Source: Microbacterium luteolum | GTDB lineage: Bacteria > Actinomycetota > Actinomycetes > Actinomycetales > Microbacteriaceae | Assembly: GCF_039533965.1 (NCBI RefSeq) | Contig: NZ_BAAAUN010000001.1 | Coordinates: forward strand, 2,206,950-2,270,949 | DNA: 64,000 nucleotides | Reading direction: 5' to 3' | In this document: positions 33,826 to 42,365 of the stretch, in pieces | Layout of the letters: every line of letters begins with the position of its first letter | Position numbering within the stretch: position 1 is the first letter of the stretch | Notes under the pieces: model-generated | Database searches by the model: none | What the model was told of the DNA's origin: nothing | Seen by the model: only the letters and a program-made list of their open reading frames with translations | Translations under genes and position numbers: made by a program

Positions 33826-35634
33826 TCACTTGGTCCAGGACCAGCGCTGCGGAAGGAACGACGCGCCCGGGTCCTGGTGGGCGATGTCGAGTCCGTCGCG
33901 CACGACCGAGACCTGGTACACCGGGTTCGGCATCCACATGACGGGCAGGTCGGTGGCGAGGAACTCCGAGTACTTCTTGGCGATCTCCGGGTCGGTCGAG
34001 AAGGCCATGGCCTGCACGAGCTCCTCGGCCTGGGGGTTGTCGTACTGTCCGGCGTTCCACTTGGTGTCCTTCGCGAAGACGCGCTCACCCGTGGCGTACG
34101 GCGGGAAGTACCAGCTGCCCGCGGTGCCGAAGAAGACGAGCTCCCACGTGCACGCGCTGCCGGTCTTGCACTCCTGCGCCTGCGTGAGGACGGTGTCCAG
34201 CGGCTTGGAGTCGATCGTCATCTTGACGCCGATCTTGCCGAGCGACGACTGGATCTCCGCCATCATGTTGTCGGTCTCCTGCGAGCCGTTCTGCGTGGTG
34301 ACGACGATCTCCGCCTTCTCACCCGCGGCGATGCCCTCGCCGCACTGGCCGGCATCCGTTCCGGCGTCGACGCACGAGAGGTTCCCGTCGGAGTCCTTCT
34401 CCCAGCCGTTGTCGGTGAAGAGCTTCTCCGCGGCCTTCAGGTCGAAGGGGTACGGGTTGTTCTTCTGGACGTCGGAGAGGCCGTTCGAGTCGGCCGTCTG
34501 CGGGATCGGCCCGTAGTCGGGGGTCGCGGCGCCGTGCCAGACGACCTCGGAGATGGTCTCCTGGTCGATGGCGTGCTGCAGCGCCTGACGCACGTAGAGC
34601 TGCTTGTAGAACGCGCCCTTCTCCGGGTTGGCGAAGTTGTACGGCATGTACGTGATCGACCAGCCGGCCCACGGCTCGATGCTGTATCCGAGGTCGGTGA
34701 ACTGCTTCTCGTTCGTCAGCTGCGAGCTGGTGACGTAGCCGTAGTCGACCTCGCCGGAGCGCACGACGTTCATCTCGGCATCCGCCGACGTGAACGGCAG
34801 GAACCTGACGTTCGGGATGCTCGGCTTGTCCTCACCGGTGTACTTCTTGTTCTCGGTGAGCTCCACCAGACCCGAGTCCGACCAGCTCTTCACCGTGTAC
34901 GGACCGGCGACGGTCTTCCACAGGTCGTTGGTCGCGTAGGTCTTCATGTCCTCGGCCTCGGAGTAGAGGTAGTCGAGCACCTGCGTCGCGCCTGCGGCGT
35001 CGCGGTCGAGGTCGCCGACCTCGCCGTCGGCACTGGTCTTGTCCCAGACGTGCTGCGGCATCGGGTAGATCAGGCTGAGCTGATTGCCGAGGAGGAACTC
35101 CTCGTTGTAGACCTTGTCCATCGTCAGCGAGAACGTCTTGTCGTCGATGGTGGTGAACGCGGTCACGTTGTCGGGCATCAGGCCGGCCGAGTAGCCACCG
35201 GTCTTCTCGCCGTTGAAGCGGACCAGGTTGTACCAGAACTCGACATCGCGGGACGTGACGGGCTCGCCGTCCGACCAGTCGAGGTCGTTGAGCGTGATCG
35301 TGATGGTCTTCTGGTCCTCGGAGAACTCGTAGGACTTCGCGGCGGAGGCCGTCTCGTCCCAGCCCATCTCGCCGTCCACGCCGTTGTATTCGAACAGGCG
35401 CGGCCACATGGTCGCCTTGATCGCGCTGTTGTGCGTCGCCATCTTGTCGGGCGTCGAGATCGGCAGGATCCAGTTGGGCCCGGTGCCGACCTGCAGCGCG
35501 AAGCTCACGGTGTCCTTCTCGGCGGCGGATTCGTTCCCGCCCGTTCCGGCTCCGCACGCCGTGAGGGCGAGCGTCGCGACGGCGAGTGCGCCCAGCGGGG
35601 CGAGCATCCGGCGACGCAGCGTCTGAGTACGCAA
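33826..35634 (-). CDS. peptide ABC transporter substrate-binding lipoprotein, TTG start
   Basis: 602 residues, family-5 extracellular protein. Lipobox LTAC follows a basic, hydrophobic signal; the first domain opens with VSFALQVGTGPNWILP, and YVRQALQHAIDQETI is the conserved SBP_bac_5 block. No ATG or GTG begins the signal peptide, but TTG at 35634 is preceded by a perfect AAGGAGGT at 4-base spacing, so TTG is the start. An Asp/Cys-rich loop (CVDAGTDAGQCGEG) is unusual. First gene of the transporter operon. Confidence 0.93.
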   Translation of the reverse strand: MRTQTLRRRMLAPLGALAVATLALTACGAGTGGNESAAEKDTVSFALQVGTGPNWILPISTPDKMATHNSAIKATMWPRLFEYNGVDGEMGWDETASAAKSYEFSEDQKTITITLNDLDWSDGEPVTSRDVEFWYNLVRFNGEKTGGYSAGLMPDNVTAFTTIDDKTFSLTMDKVYNEEFLLGNQLSLIYPMPQHVWDKTSADGEVGDLDRDAAGATQVLDYLYSEAEDMKTYATNDLWKTVAGPYTVKSWSDSGLVELTENKKYTGEDKPSIPNVRFLPFTSADAEMNVVRSGEVDYGYVTSSQLTNEKQFTDLGYSIEPWAGWSITYMPYNFANPEKGAFYKQLYVRQALQHAIDQETISEVVWHGAATPDYGPIPQTADSNGLSDVQKNNPYPFDLKAAEKLFTDNGWEKDSDGNLSCVDAGTDAGQCGEGIAAGEKAEIVVTTQNGSQETDNMMAEIQSSLGKIGVKMTIDSKPLDTVLTQAQECKTGSACTWELVFFGTAGSWYFPPYATGERVFAKDTKWNAGQYDNPQAEELVQAMAFSTDPEIAKKYSEFLATDLPVMWMPNPVYQVSVVRDGLDIAHQDPGASFLPQRWSWTK

Positions 35635-35707
35635 TGTAACCTCCTTGTTCCGATGCCGCACTGAAGGACGAGTTCGTCCGGTGTGCGACGCACTTTGAAT
35701 CATGCCC

Positions 35708-35763
35708 GAAGCAAGTATCCCGAAATAGCCGGTTGCGTTACGGTTATGTAACTTACTTGCTTC
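35708..35763. promoter_or_regulatory. candidate operator upstream of peptide-binding protein
   Basis: GAAGCAAGTA (35708-35717) and TACTTGCTTC (35754-35763) form a perfect 10-base inverted repeat; nested within the spacer is GTTAC-N6-GTAAC (35737-35752). The stretch is the only AT-rich part of the 157-base gap, so promoter plus operator is likely; the nearby ROK regulator is the obvious candidate ligand. Confidence 0.6.
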
Positions 35764-35791
35764 GATTATGGATAAACGCGGCGTCGCGCGC

Positions 35792-37279
35792 TCAGCGGAC
35801 GATCTCTGCGGCCAGGTCGGGGTCCACGGCGAAGACATCGAACGGATGCATCGGACGCAGGATGCGGTGATGTCCCAGACGGTCGAGGTCCTGGTCCACC
35901 CCGCCGGGGGTCAGGGCCAGCGTCCAGCCGCGCATGGCGGCGAAGAGCTCGGGCTCGAGATAGCCGATCTTGGTGACCACGATCTGCGCGGATGCCGGAT
36001 CGAGTCCGATCGCGGTGAAATCGGTGATCGCGTGGTACGCCTTGCGGAACTCCGTGACGATGATGTGCAAGCCGCCGCGGCGCAGGACCGCGACTCCCCC
36101 GGCATCCACATCGCCTTCGTGCAGGCTGTGCAGCACCGCATCGACTCGCACCGGGCCGTGCGGGCCGTCGTCGACACGAGCACCGACCTCGACCGAGACC
36201 TCGTCCCCGATCGCATGCCTGCGGAGGATGTCGAGCGCACCCTTGTCGAACACCGAGGCGCACAGGGTGACCGGCGCATCGTCGGAGGTGAGCTCCGGCT
36301 TCTGCAGCAGCTGCGCGAGCGTCCACGTGACGTCGCCCGTGCCGCCGGCCCCGGGGTTGTCGCCCGAGTCGCTGATGAAGTACGGGGTGTCGGTCGCCGC
36401 GAGCCCCGCCGCGACGCCCTCATCGAGGGTTCCGGGAGGGCCCACGAACTCGAAGTCGTCGCGCACATCCCAGAACGCCCGGCCCAGCTCTTCGGCCGCC
36501 GCGGCGGTGGCGGCTTCATCGGTGCCGGTGACGACCACCGTCGCGTGGCAGCGGGGTTCGTCGGCCCACGCGTACCCGATCCAGATCGCCGCATCCGTCA
36601 CACCGGGTCGCGCCTCGATCTCGGGGATGCGGGCGTAGAGGCTCTTCGCCGGCTCGACCCTCGTGCTGGTCTTCTCGCCCGGCAGCAGGATCGGAACCCG
36701 CACCCAGGCACGATGCGGCGTGGTGCCGCTCTCGAGCGCCTCGACCAGGTTGCGGATCGCGCGGTCGCGCGTCTCCCAGGTGTCCTCGTGCGGGGCGAGA
36801 CGATAGCAGGTGATGAGGTCGACGTTCTCGATCAGGGTGCGCGAGACGTTGCCGTGCAGGTCCATCGACGCCGAGACGACGACGTCCGAGCCGATGACCT
36901 CGCGGATCGCGGTGATGAGGTCGCCTTCGGCGTCGTCCATGCCGACCACGCTCATGGCGCCGTGGATGTCGAAGAACAGGCCGTCCAGTGCGCCGCCGTC
37001 GGCGACGAGGGCGGCGAGCCCCTCGCAGATCCGCTTCTTGATGCTCTCGTAGACCTCGGGCAGGACGGCGCCGCCGGGGATCGAGCGGGCGTAGTAGACC
37101 GGCAGCCATTCGGCGCGGTCGGTCAGTTCGCCGTTGCGGATCGCGTCGTAGCGACCCGTGAGCTCTGCCCCCTCCACACGCTGGAAGTCGCGTTCGCCCG
37201 CGCGGTGCGGCGAGAAGGTGCTGGACTCGATCGCCATGCCGGCGATGGCGATTCGGGGAAGCGCAGAGGTTTCAGCCAT
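35792..37279 (-). CDS. M81 family metallopeptidase (MlrC-like)
   Basis: 495 residues. N-terminal M81 domain: IAGMAIESSTFSPHRAG, FDIHGAMSV, ASMDLHGNVS, CYRLAPHEDTWETR; C-terminal MlrC domain with DSGDNPGAGGTGD. The DIHG/DLHG histidines are the presumed zinc ligands. Named for cleaving linearised microcystin, but most members lie beside dipeptide transporters, as here. TAAGCT 6 bases before the ATG suggests its own leaderless promoter. Probably cleaves the peptide imported by the downstream ABC system. Confidence 0.92.
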   Translation of the reverse strand: MAETSALPRIAIAGMAIESSTFSPHRAGERDFQRVEGAELTGRYDAIRNGELTDRAEWLPVYYARSIPGGAVLPEVYESIKKRICEGLAALVADGGALDGLFFDIHGAMSVVGMDDAEGDLITAIREVIGSDVVVSASMDLHGNVSRTLIENVDLITCYRLAPHEDTWETRDRAIRNLVEALESGTTPHRAWVRVPILLPGEKTSTRVEPAKSLYARIPEIEARPGVTDAAIWIGYAWADEPRCHATVVVTGTDEAATAAAAEELGRAFWDVRDDFEFVGPPGTLDEGVAAGLAATDTPYFISDSGDNPGAGGTGDVTWTLAQLLQKPELTSDDAPVTLCASVFDKGALDILRRHAIGDEVSVEVGARVDDGPHGPVRVDAVLHSLHEGDVDAGGVAVLRRGGLHIIVTEFRKAYHAITDFTAIGLDPASAQIVVTKIGYLEPELFAAMRGWTLALTPGGVDQDLDRLGHHRILRPMHPFDVFAVDPDLAAEIVR

Positions 37280-37340
37280 GCCAAAAGCTTAGACGTCAGA
37301 TCGAAGGAAACCGAGCCAGTTCCTTCGCCTGCAGCAGTAC

Positions 37341-38528
37341 TTAGGCCGAAATCGTAGTTTCCTCGGATCGGAGCTCAGCGTCGATCCGCGCCGGATCCAG
37401 AATGCTCTCGAGCATCTCCCAGCCCACGCCACGCGCCCCGGCAAGAGCACCCGCCCGGCTCACGTCGATCTCCAGCGAGTCGGTCGACATCGGCAGGCAC
37501 AGCGTGAAGAGCGCCTGTCGCACGCCGGCCACGAAGGCATCGGCCGAGGCCAGCCGCCCGCCGAGCGCGAGGGTCTGCGGGTTGAAGAAGTTGATGATCG
37601 TGGCGAGCACCTCGCCGGTGCGGGCCCCGGCCTCGCGGAGCAGCGCCGTCGCCTTCGGATGCGCGTTCTGCGCGAGCGCCAGGACATCGTCGAGCGTCTC
37701 GACCGACGCCCCCGCCTCCTTGAGCGCGTCGACGATCGCCGCACCGCTGGCCACCACGTCGAGGCACCCGATCCGCCCGCACGAGCAGATCACCGGAGGA
37801 GCGTTGTGCAGCGCGACGTGGCTGATGTCGCCCGCGACCCCGCGGAACCCGCGGTAGACAGCACCGTCCAGGATGATGCCGCAGCCGATGCCGCTGCCCG
37901 CCTTGACGAACACGAGCTGCTCGGTGCCGCCACCGCGCTCGAGGAACTCACCCACGGCCATCGCGTTGGCGTCGTTGTCGATCAGGTAGGGCAGCGAGGT
38001 GACGGAGCCGAGGACCTCGCCCACATCGACGCCGTTCCATCCCGGCATCCGCATCGGTGCGAGCAATCGCGATGTCCTCGAGTCGACGGGCCCGGGCAGG
38101 CTCATCGCGATGCCCTCGATCTTCAGCCCGCCTGCTTCCTCGGCGAGGCGCTGGGCGCTCTCCCACACCTCGCTGACCACGCTCTCCACGCCGTCGAGGA
38201 GCGAGACCTGGTCGATGGTCGACGCGACGATCTCGCCGCGACGGTCGAGCAGCGCGATCGTCGCGTGCCGCTCGCCGAGGTCGACTCCGGCGACGATCGT
38301 GCCTCCGGCCTTGACCGCGAGAACCCGAGGCCGGCGGCCGCCGCGCGACTCGCCCTGCCCGGTCTCCTCGACGTAGCCGTGGGAGATGAGCTCCTCGATG
38401 CGCAGCGCGACGGTCGAGGCGGAGAGGCCGGTCAGACGGGCGAGATCCGCTCGCGATTGCGCCCTGCCGGCGCGCACGAGACGGAAGAGGTCTCCCGCGG
38501 AATGTGAGGTGTGTGCCGCCGGTGTCAC
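37341..38528 (-). CDS. ROK family transcriptional regulator
   Basis: 395 residues: winged helix (ARLTGLSASTVALRIEELIS, residues 28-47), then ROK domain with VAGVDLGERHATIALLD, DNDANAMAVGEFLE and intact zinc motif CSCGRIGCLD. GTG start. Encoded first in the rok - M81 - peptide transporter series, so it likely regulates that cluster; a palindrome lies just upstream of it. Confidence 0.93.
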   Translation of the reverse strand: MTPAAHTSHSAGDLFRLVRAGRAQSRADLARLTGLSASTVALRIEELISHGYVEETGQGESRGGRRPRVLAVKAGGTIVAGVDLGERHATIALLDRRGEIVASTIDQVSLLDGVESVVSEVWESAQRLAEEAGGLKIEGIAMSLPGPVDSRTSRLLAPMRMPGWNGVDVGEVLGSVTSLPYLIDNDANAMAVGEFLERGGGTEQLVFVKAGSGIGCGIILDGAVYRGFRGVAGDISHVALHNAPPVICSCGRIGCLDVVASGAAIVDALKEAGASVETLDDVLALAQNAHPKATALLREAGARTGEVLATIINFFNPQTLALGGRLASADAFVAGVRQALFTLCLPMSTDSLEIDVSRAGALAGARGVGWEMLESILDPARIDAELRSEETTISA

Positions 38529-38545
38529 GCTGTCCTCGACTCATC

Positions 38546-38565
38546 TTGTTTCGGTGGTCAAACAA
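38546..38565. promoter_or_regulatory. ROK autoregulatory operator candidate
   Basis: TTGTTT, 8 bases, AAACAA: inverted repeat 17 bases upstream of the ROK start; its TTTGTTT-like arms resemble operators of NagC/XylR-type ROK repressors. Confidence 0.6.
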
Positions 38566-38628
38566 AGATACTGCCCAGGTGGAGCAATGTCACCCCGCGT
38601 GACACCGGCGGACGCGCGACCTCCGGCG

Positions 38629-39387
38629 CTACGCGATCCCGCCGCCGTCGACCACGAGCGCCGAGCCCGTGACGTAGGACGAGTCGTCGCTCGCGAGCCA
38701 GACCACGGCCTGCGCGACCTCGTGCGGCTCGCCCATCCGACGCAGCGGACGGTCGGCGGCCTCGGCGAGGAACGCGTTCGTGTCCTGCGCCAGCTGACGG
38801 GCCTCTTCGCGCAGCATCCCGGTGTTGACGTCGCCCGGATTGACCGAGTTGACGCGGATGCCGGCCGGCCCGTGGTCGATCGCCAGCGCACGGGTCATGT
38901 TCACCACGGCGCCCTTCGAGGCGCAGTACGAGATGGCCTGGCCGCCGCCCTTGAGCCCCCAGCCGGATCCGGTGTTGATGATCGAGCCGCCGCCCGCGGC
39001 CTCCATGATCGGCACGATGTGCTTGCACATGAGGAAGATCGAGCGCACGTTCACGCCGAAGACGCGGTCCCACTCCTCGACGGTCGTCTCGACGGCGGTC
39101 GTGCGGCGGATGATGCCCGCATTGTTGAAGACGACGTCCACACCGCCGAACTCGGCCACGGCGGTCGCGATGACCCGCTCGATGTCGGGCTCGCTGGAGA
39201 CGTCGGCGGAGATCGCGACGGCCGTGCCGCCCGCCTCGCGGATCTCGGCCGCGACGGCCTCGGCGGCTTCGACGTTCAGGTCGACGACGGCGACCGCAGC
39301 GCCCTCCGCGGCGAGCGCGATCGACGTGGCGCGGCCGATGCCGCCGGCGCCGCCGGTGACGATGGCCTTCTTGTTCTCGAGTCGCAT
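38629..39387 (-). CDS. SDR family NAD(P)-dependent oxidoreductase
   Basis: 252 residues, classical SDR. TGGAGGIGRA (11-20), NNAG, Ser in INTGSGWG and YCASK (catalytic Tyr-Lys), ending DGGGIA. GAAAGGA precedes the ATG. 21 bases after the NAD-kinase-like gene, so probably the last gene of the GH42-gcv operon. A sugar or polyol alcohol dehydrogenase role is likely; substrate unknown. Confidence 0.93.
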   Translation of the reverse strand: MRLENKKAIVTGGAGGIGRATSIALAAEGAAVAVVDLNVEAAEAVAAEIREAGGTAVAISADVSSEPDIERVIATAVAEFGGVDVVFNNAGIIRRTTAVETTVEEWDRVFGVNVRSIFLMCKHIVPIMEAAGGGSIINTGSGWGLKGGGQAISYCASKGAVVNMTRALAIDHGPAGIRVNSVNPGDVNTGMLREEARQLAQDTNAFLAEAADRPLRRMGEPHEVAQAVVWLASDDSSYVTGSALVVDGGGIA

Positions 39388-39408
39388 GGGGGTTCCTTTC
39401 GGGTTCTT

Positions 39409-40752
39409 TCAGACGGGGGTGAGTTCGGGGGCGGTCACGGCGTACAGGCTGCTCGTGCCGATGCCGGTGATGATGCGCACGTGTCCGGCGAGCTGCGCGT
39501 CGAGTTCGAGATCGCCGGTGTCGACCAGCAGGGGTCGACCGTGCAGGTCGATGAGCTTCTGTTCAGGGGCGACGACGAGCAGGGGGTCGTCGCCGAGGGC
39601 GCGGAGCACGGGTGCCGAGAGCTGCTGGTTGCCGCGCCCCAGCAGGAAGCCCTGCCCGCCGATGACCGTGACGACGGCCTGAGCGGGCCCCCGGGCGATC
39701 TCGGCGAGGAGATGCTGCTCGCTCGCGCCGCGCACGACGACCGCGCCGTCGAGGATCACGTCGACGCCGAGCGGGCTGCCGTCGACACCGAGCTGCCGGG
39801 CGATCTCGGCCGTGGTGCCGCCGGGGCCGAGCAGGTACCGGATGCCGGGCCGCATCCGGGCGACTGCTCCGCGCGCGGCGGACGCGACGGCGGCGGCTTC
39901 GGATGCCGGTGTCGCGGCTTTCCGCGCCTGGGTGCGACCGGCGAGGTACGGCACCTGCAGCATCGCGTGGAGAGTGGGTTCGACCCGCGCCCGGCGCATT
40001 GCGGCCTCGTCGATGTCGAGCACTTCGCGGTCGTCGGTGGGCAGCCCGCCGCGCGTCACCCAGTCCGCGGCGAGCGCTCCTGCCGCCCGCGGACTGACCG
40101 CGAAGACAGGGGAGTACATCTTCACGCCGGCCGGGATGCCGAGGATCGCCGGCATCCGGGGCTCGGGCTCCCGGTCCGTCGGTTCGCAATTCAGCAAGGA
40201 TTCGCCGAGGAGACCCCCGGATGCCCCTGAAGGGGTCGAATCCGCCGACTCTTGCTGAATTGTGAACGCGGCACCGGCCGCACCGAGCCCGGCCGCCGCA
40301 TCCCGCAGCGTCCCGTCACCGCCGACCACCAGGATCAGGTCTGCCCCGGCCGCGGTGACTGCGGCGACGGCGCGCGTCGTGTCAACGGCATCCGTCGCCC
40401 GCACCGAATCAGGCGAGCGCGCCGGATCAGGCAGATTCAGCGGGAAACGGCCTGATTCCACGTGTTCGCCTGATTCGGCGCGCTCGCGAGACGCACGGGA
40501 CGGCGCATACGCGACGCACGGCACGAGGCCCGCTGCGCGCACGGCATCCGCTCCCATCTCGCCAGCCGCAGTCACGACGACGAGACCCGGATGCTGCGCC
40601 GCCAGCACCGTCAACGCCAGGGCCGCCCGCTCCTGCACGCGCGAACGCGCGCCGCGCGAGACCGCGAGACGCTGCACGTCCGCGCCGTCGGAGCCGGCCA
40701 GGCCCGCAGGCCCGCCGACTCCGGCGACAGGGTTGACGACCAGTCCGATCAC
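39409..40752 (-). CDS. ATP-NAD kinase family protein with two in-frame element insertions
   Basis: 447 residues. GLVVNPVAGVGG at the start and GGDGTLRD at 144-151 are NAD-kinase/AcoX-type motifs; LGIPAGVKMYSPVFA is the second family block. Homologues are about 370-390 residues as I know them; the excess here lies at 89-117 and 162-191, exactly the translated palindromic elements, which interrupt the fold beside the active loop. Both keep the frame open. Overlaps gcvPB by 4 bases. It may still work, as the insertions could loop out, or be drifting. Substrate need not be NAD (AcoX-like proteins are uncharacterised). Confidence 0.88.
   Translation of the reverse strand: MIGLVVNPVAGVGGPAGLAGSDGADVQRLAVSRGARSRVQERAALALTVLAAQHPGLVVVTAAGEMGADAVRAAGLVPCVAYAPSRASRERAESGEHVESGRFPLNLPDPARSPDSVRATDAVDTTRAVAAVTAAGADLILVVGGDGTLRDAAAGLGAAGAAFTIQQESADSTPSGASGGLLGESLLNCEPTDREPEPRMPAILGIPAGVKMYSPVFAVSPRAAGALAADWVTRGGLPTDDREVLDIDEAAMRRARVEPTLHAMLQVPYLAGRTQARKAATPASEAAAVASAARGAVARMRPGIRYLLGPGGTTAEIARQLGVDGSPLGVDVILDGAVVVRGASEQHLLAEIARGPAQAVVTVIGGQGFLLGRGNQQLSAPVLRALGDDPLLVVAPEQKLIDLHGRPLLVDTGDLELDAQLAGHVRIITGIGTSSLYAVTAPELTPV
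40182..40267. repeat. 86-bp palindromic element, copy 2, inside coding sequence
   Basis: Ends GTTCGCAATTCAGCAAG and CTTGCTGAATTGTGAAC are 17-base inverted repeats with one mismatch; inner GGATTCG / CGAATCC (40198-40204, 40237-40243) pair again. Exactly 86 bases, like the copies at 16957 and 63206. Translated as residues 162-191 of the NAD-kinase-like protein. Confidence 0.85.
40404..40488. repeat. four-box palindromic element (ATCAGGC word), copy 2, inside coding sequence
   Basis: ATCAGGC at 40408 and 40426, inverted GCCTGAT at 40450 and 40468: the same 18, 24, 18 spacing as the element at 17078. CCGAATCAGGCGA / TCGCCTGATTCGG is perfect over 13 bases and GCGAGCGCGCC / GGCGCGCTCGC over 11. 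Translated as residues 89-117 of the NAD-kinase-like protein. Confidence 0.85.
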
Positions 40753-42365
40753 GAGGCGATGGACTCCTCGAGGACCGACGGCCCGGCGGCGTCCGCCGGC
40801 ACTTCGCCGAAGTACTTGCGACGGTACGCGCGCCAGGTGACGGCCCAGAGCGCCGGGTCGTCCAGGGAATCATGGTGCGTGTGGTGCACGGTCTGGTTGT
40901 GCGGGGCCGTGCGCACGAGCTCCGGATCCTCGCGCGCTTCCTGCGCCACCCGGGCGAGCGCGGTGACGTACTCGTCGATCTCGGTCTTCGAGTAGCACTC
41001 GGTGGGCTCCAGCGTGAACGGCTGCGGCACCACGTAGGGGTGGTGGCTCGTCCAGTAGTGGAAGCCGTAGTCGGCCATGCGTATGCCGATCTCCTCCGAC
41101 GTGATGCCGGTGTCCTCGAACAACTCCTGCCACGAGTACCGCACCTGCTCGATGCGGCGTCGGCCGGTCGCGTAGGGCGCCGAGGCGCCCGGGATCTCGA
41201 GCACGCGAGACAGCAGGTAGTTGTTGTTCAGCACGGCGATCTGCGACGCGGTCAGCAGGCCTTCCGCGCCGAGCGCCATGATCCACGCGTACGCGCGCAC
41301 CACGTGCAGGATCACGCCGTGCGCCGGCGCGACGTGCCCGATCGAGAGCTCACCGGGTTCGCGGACCACGAAGCGGCCGTCGATCTTCTCGACCCGCTGC
41401 CCGGGAAGGAAGGGCGCCAGCGCCGCGGAGACCGCGTTCGCCGCAGCGCCAGGGCCACCGCTGCCGTGCGGAGCCGAGAACGTCTTGTGCAGGTTGAACT
41501 GGCAGACGTCGAAGCCGGCGTCGCGGGCGCGGGTGATGCCGAGGATGCCGGCGGCGTTGGCCTGGTCGTACGAGGCGAGGGCGCCCACCGCGTGCGCGGC
41601 GTCGACCCACTCCCGGATGGCCGGGTTGTAGATGCCGGTGTCCTCGGGGTTGGTCACCATGATCGCCGCGGTGCGCTCGGAGAGCGCGGCCTTCAGCGCG
41701 TCCAGGTCGGGGTAGCCGTCGGCATCCGGGTAGATCGTGATGATCTTGTACCCGGCGACCTTGGCGGCGGCGGCGTTGGACGGGTGGCTGAAGATCGTCG
41801 TGATGACCTCGTCGCGCTGATCCCCCTCGCCGCGGGACTCGTGGCACGCCCGGATCATCGCGATGTTCGTCCAGATGCCGGCCGATCCGCCGGGAGACGC
41901 GAGCGAGACGGCATCCATCCCCGAGATCTCCTGCATCATCTGCTCGAGCCGCCAGATCAGCTCCAGAGCGCCCTGGGTGTCGTCGGGGTTCTGCGCCGGA
42001 TGCAGCGCCCGCAGCTGCGGCACCTCGATGAGCTGGTCGTTGATCTTCGGCGAGTACTTGATGGTGCAGGTGCCCTGGCCGATGTCGACGTTCAAGTCGG
42101 AGCCGAGGTTCTCCTGCGACAGTCGCAGGTAGTGCTTGAGCACGCGCATCTGCGCGATCTCGGGCAGCGCGGGCGGGGCGGCCCGCCGCATCCCCTCGGG
42201 CAGGTCGGCGAGCACGTCGCCGACCGCGTCGCGCACCGTCAGCTCGACGGGGGTGATCGACACTCCGCGCTCGCCCGGCGTCGACAGCTCGAAGACGATC
42301 GGCTCGTTCCAGCTGGCCTGGTGGAAGCGGCGCGGGCCGGTGGTGGGGGCGATGGGGAGGCTCAT
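40749..42365 (-). CDS. gcvPB: glycine dehydrogenase (decarboxylating) subunit 2
   Basis: 538 residues. PLP-binding Lys294 in FNLHKTFSAPHGSGGPG, SHPSNAAAAKVAGY, VTNPEDTGIYN and LEPTECYSKTEIDEY are GcvPB hallmarks. With GcvPA it forms the split P-protein that decarboxylates glycine and passes the aminomethyl group to lipoyl-GcvH. No gcvH, gcvT or lpd lies nearby. ATGA overlaps on both sides tie it to gcvPA and the NAD-kinase-like gene. Confidence 0.94.
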   Translation of the reverse strand: MSLPIAPTTGPRRFHQASWNEPIVFELSTPGERGVSITPVELTVRDAVGDVLADLPEGMRRAAPPALPEIAQMRVLKHYLRLSQENLGSDLNVDIGQGTCTIKYSPKINDQLIEVPQLRALHPAQNPDDTQGALELIWRLEQMMQEISGMDAVSLASPGGSAGIWTNIAMIRACHESRGEGDQRDEVITTIFSHPSNAAAAKVAGYKIITIYPDADGYPDLDALKAALSERTAAIMVTNPEDTGIYNPAIREWVDAAHAVGALASYDQANAAGILGITRARDAGFDVCQFNLHKTFSAPHGSGGPGAAANAVSAALAPFLPGQRVEKIDGRFVVREPGELSIGHVAPAHGVILHVVRAYAWIMALGAEGLLTASQIAVLNNNYLLSRVLEIPGASAPYATGRRRIEQVRYSWQELFEDTGITSEEIGIRMADYGFHYWTSHHPYVVPQPFTLEPTECYSKTEIDEYVTALARVAQEAREDPELVRTAPHNQTVHHTHHDSLDDPALWAVTWRAYRRKYFGEVPADAAGPSVLEESIAS

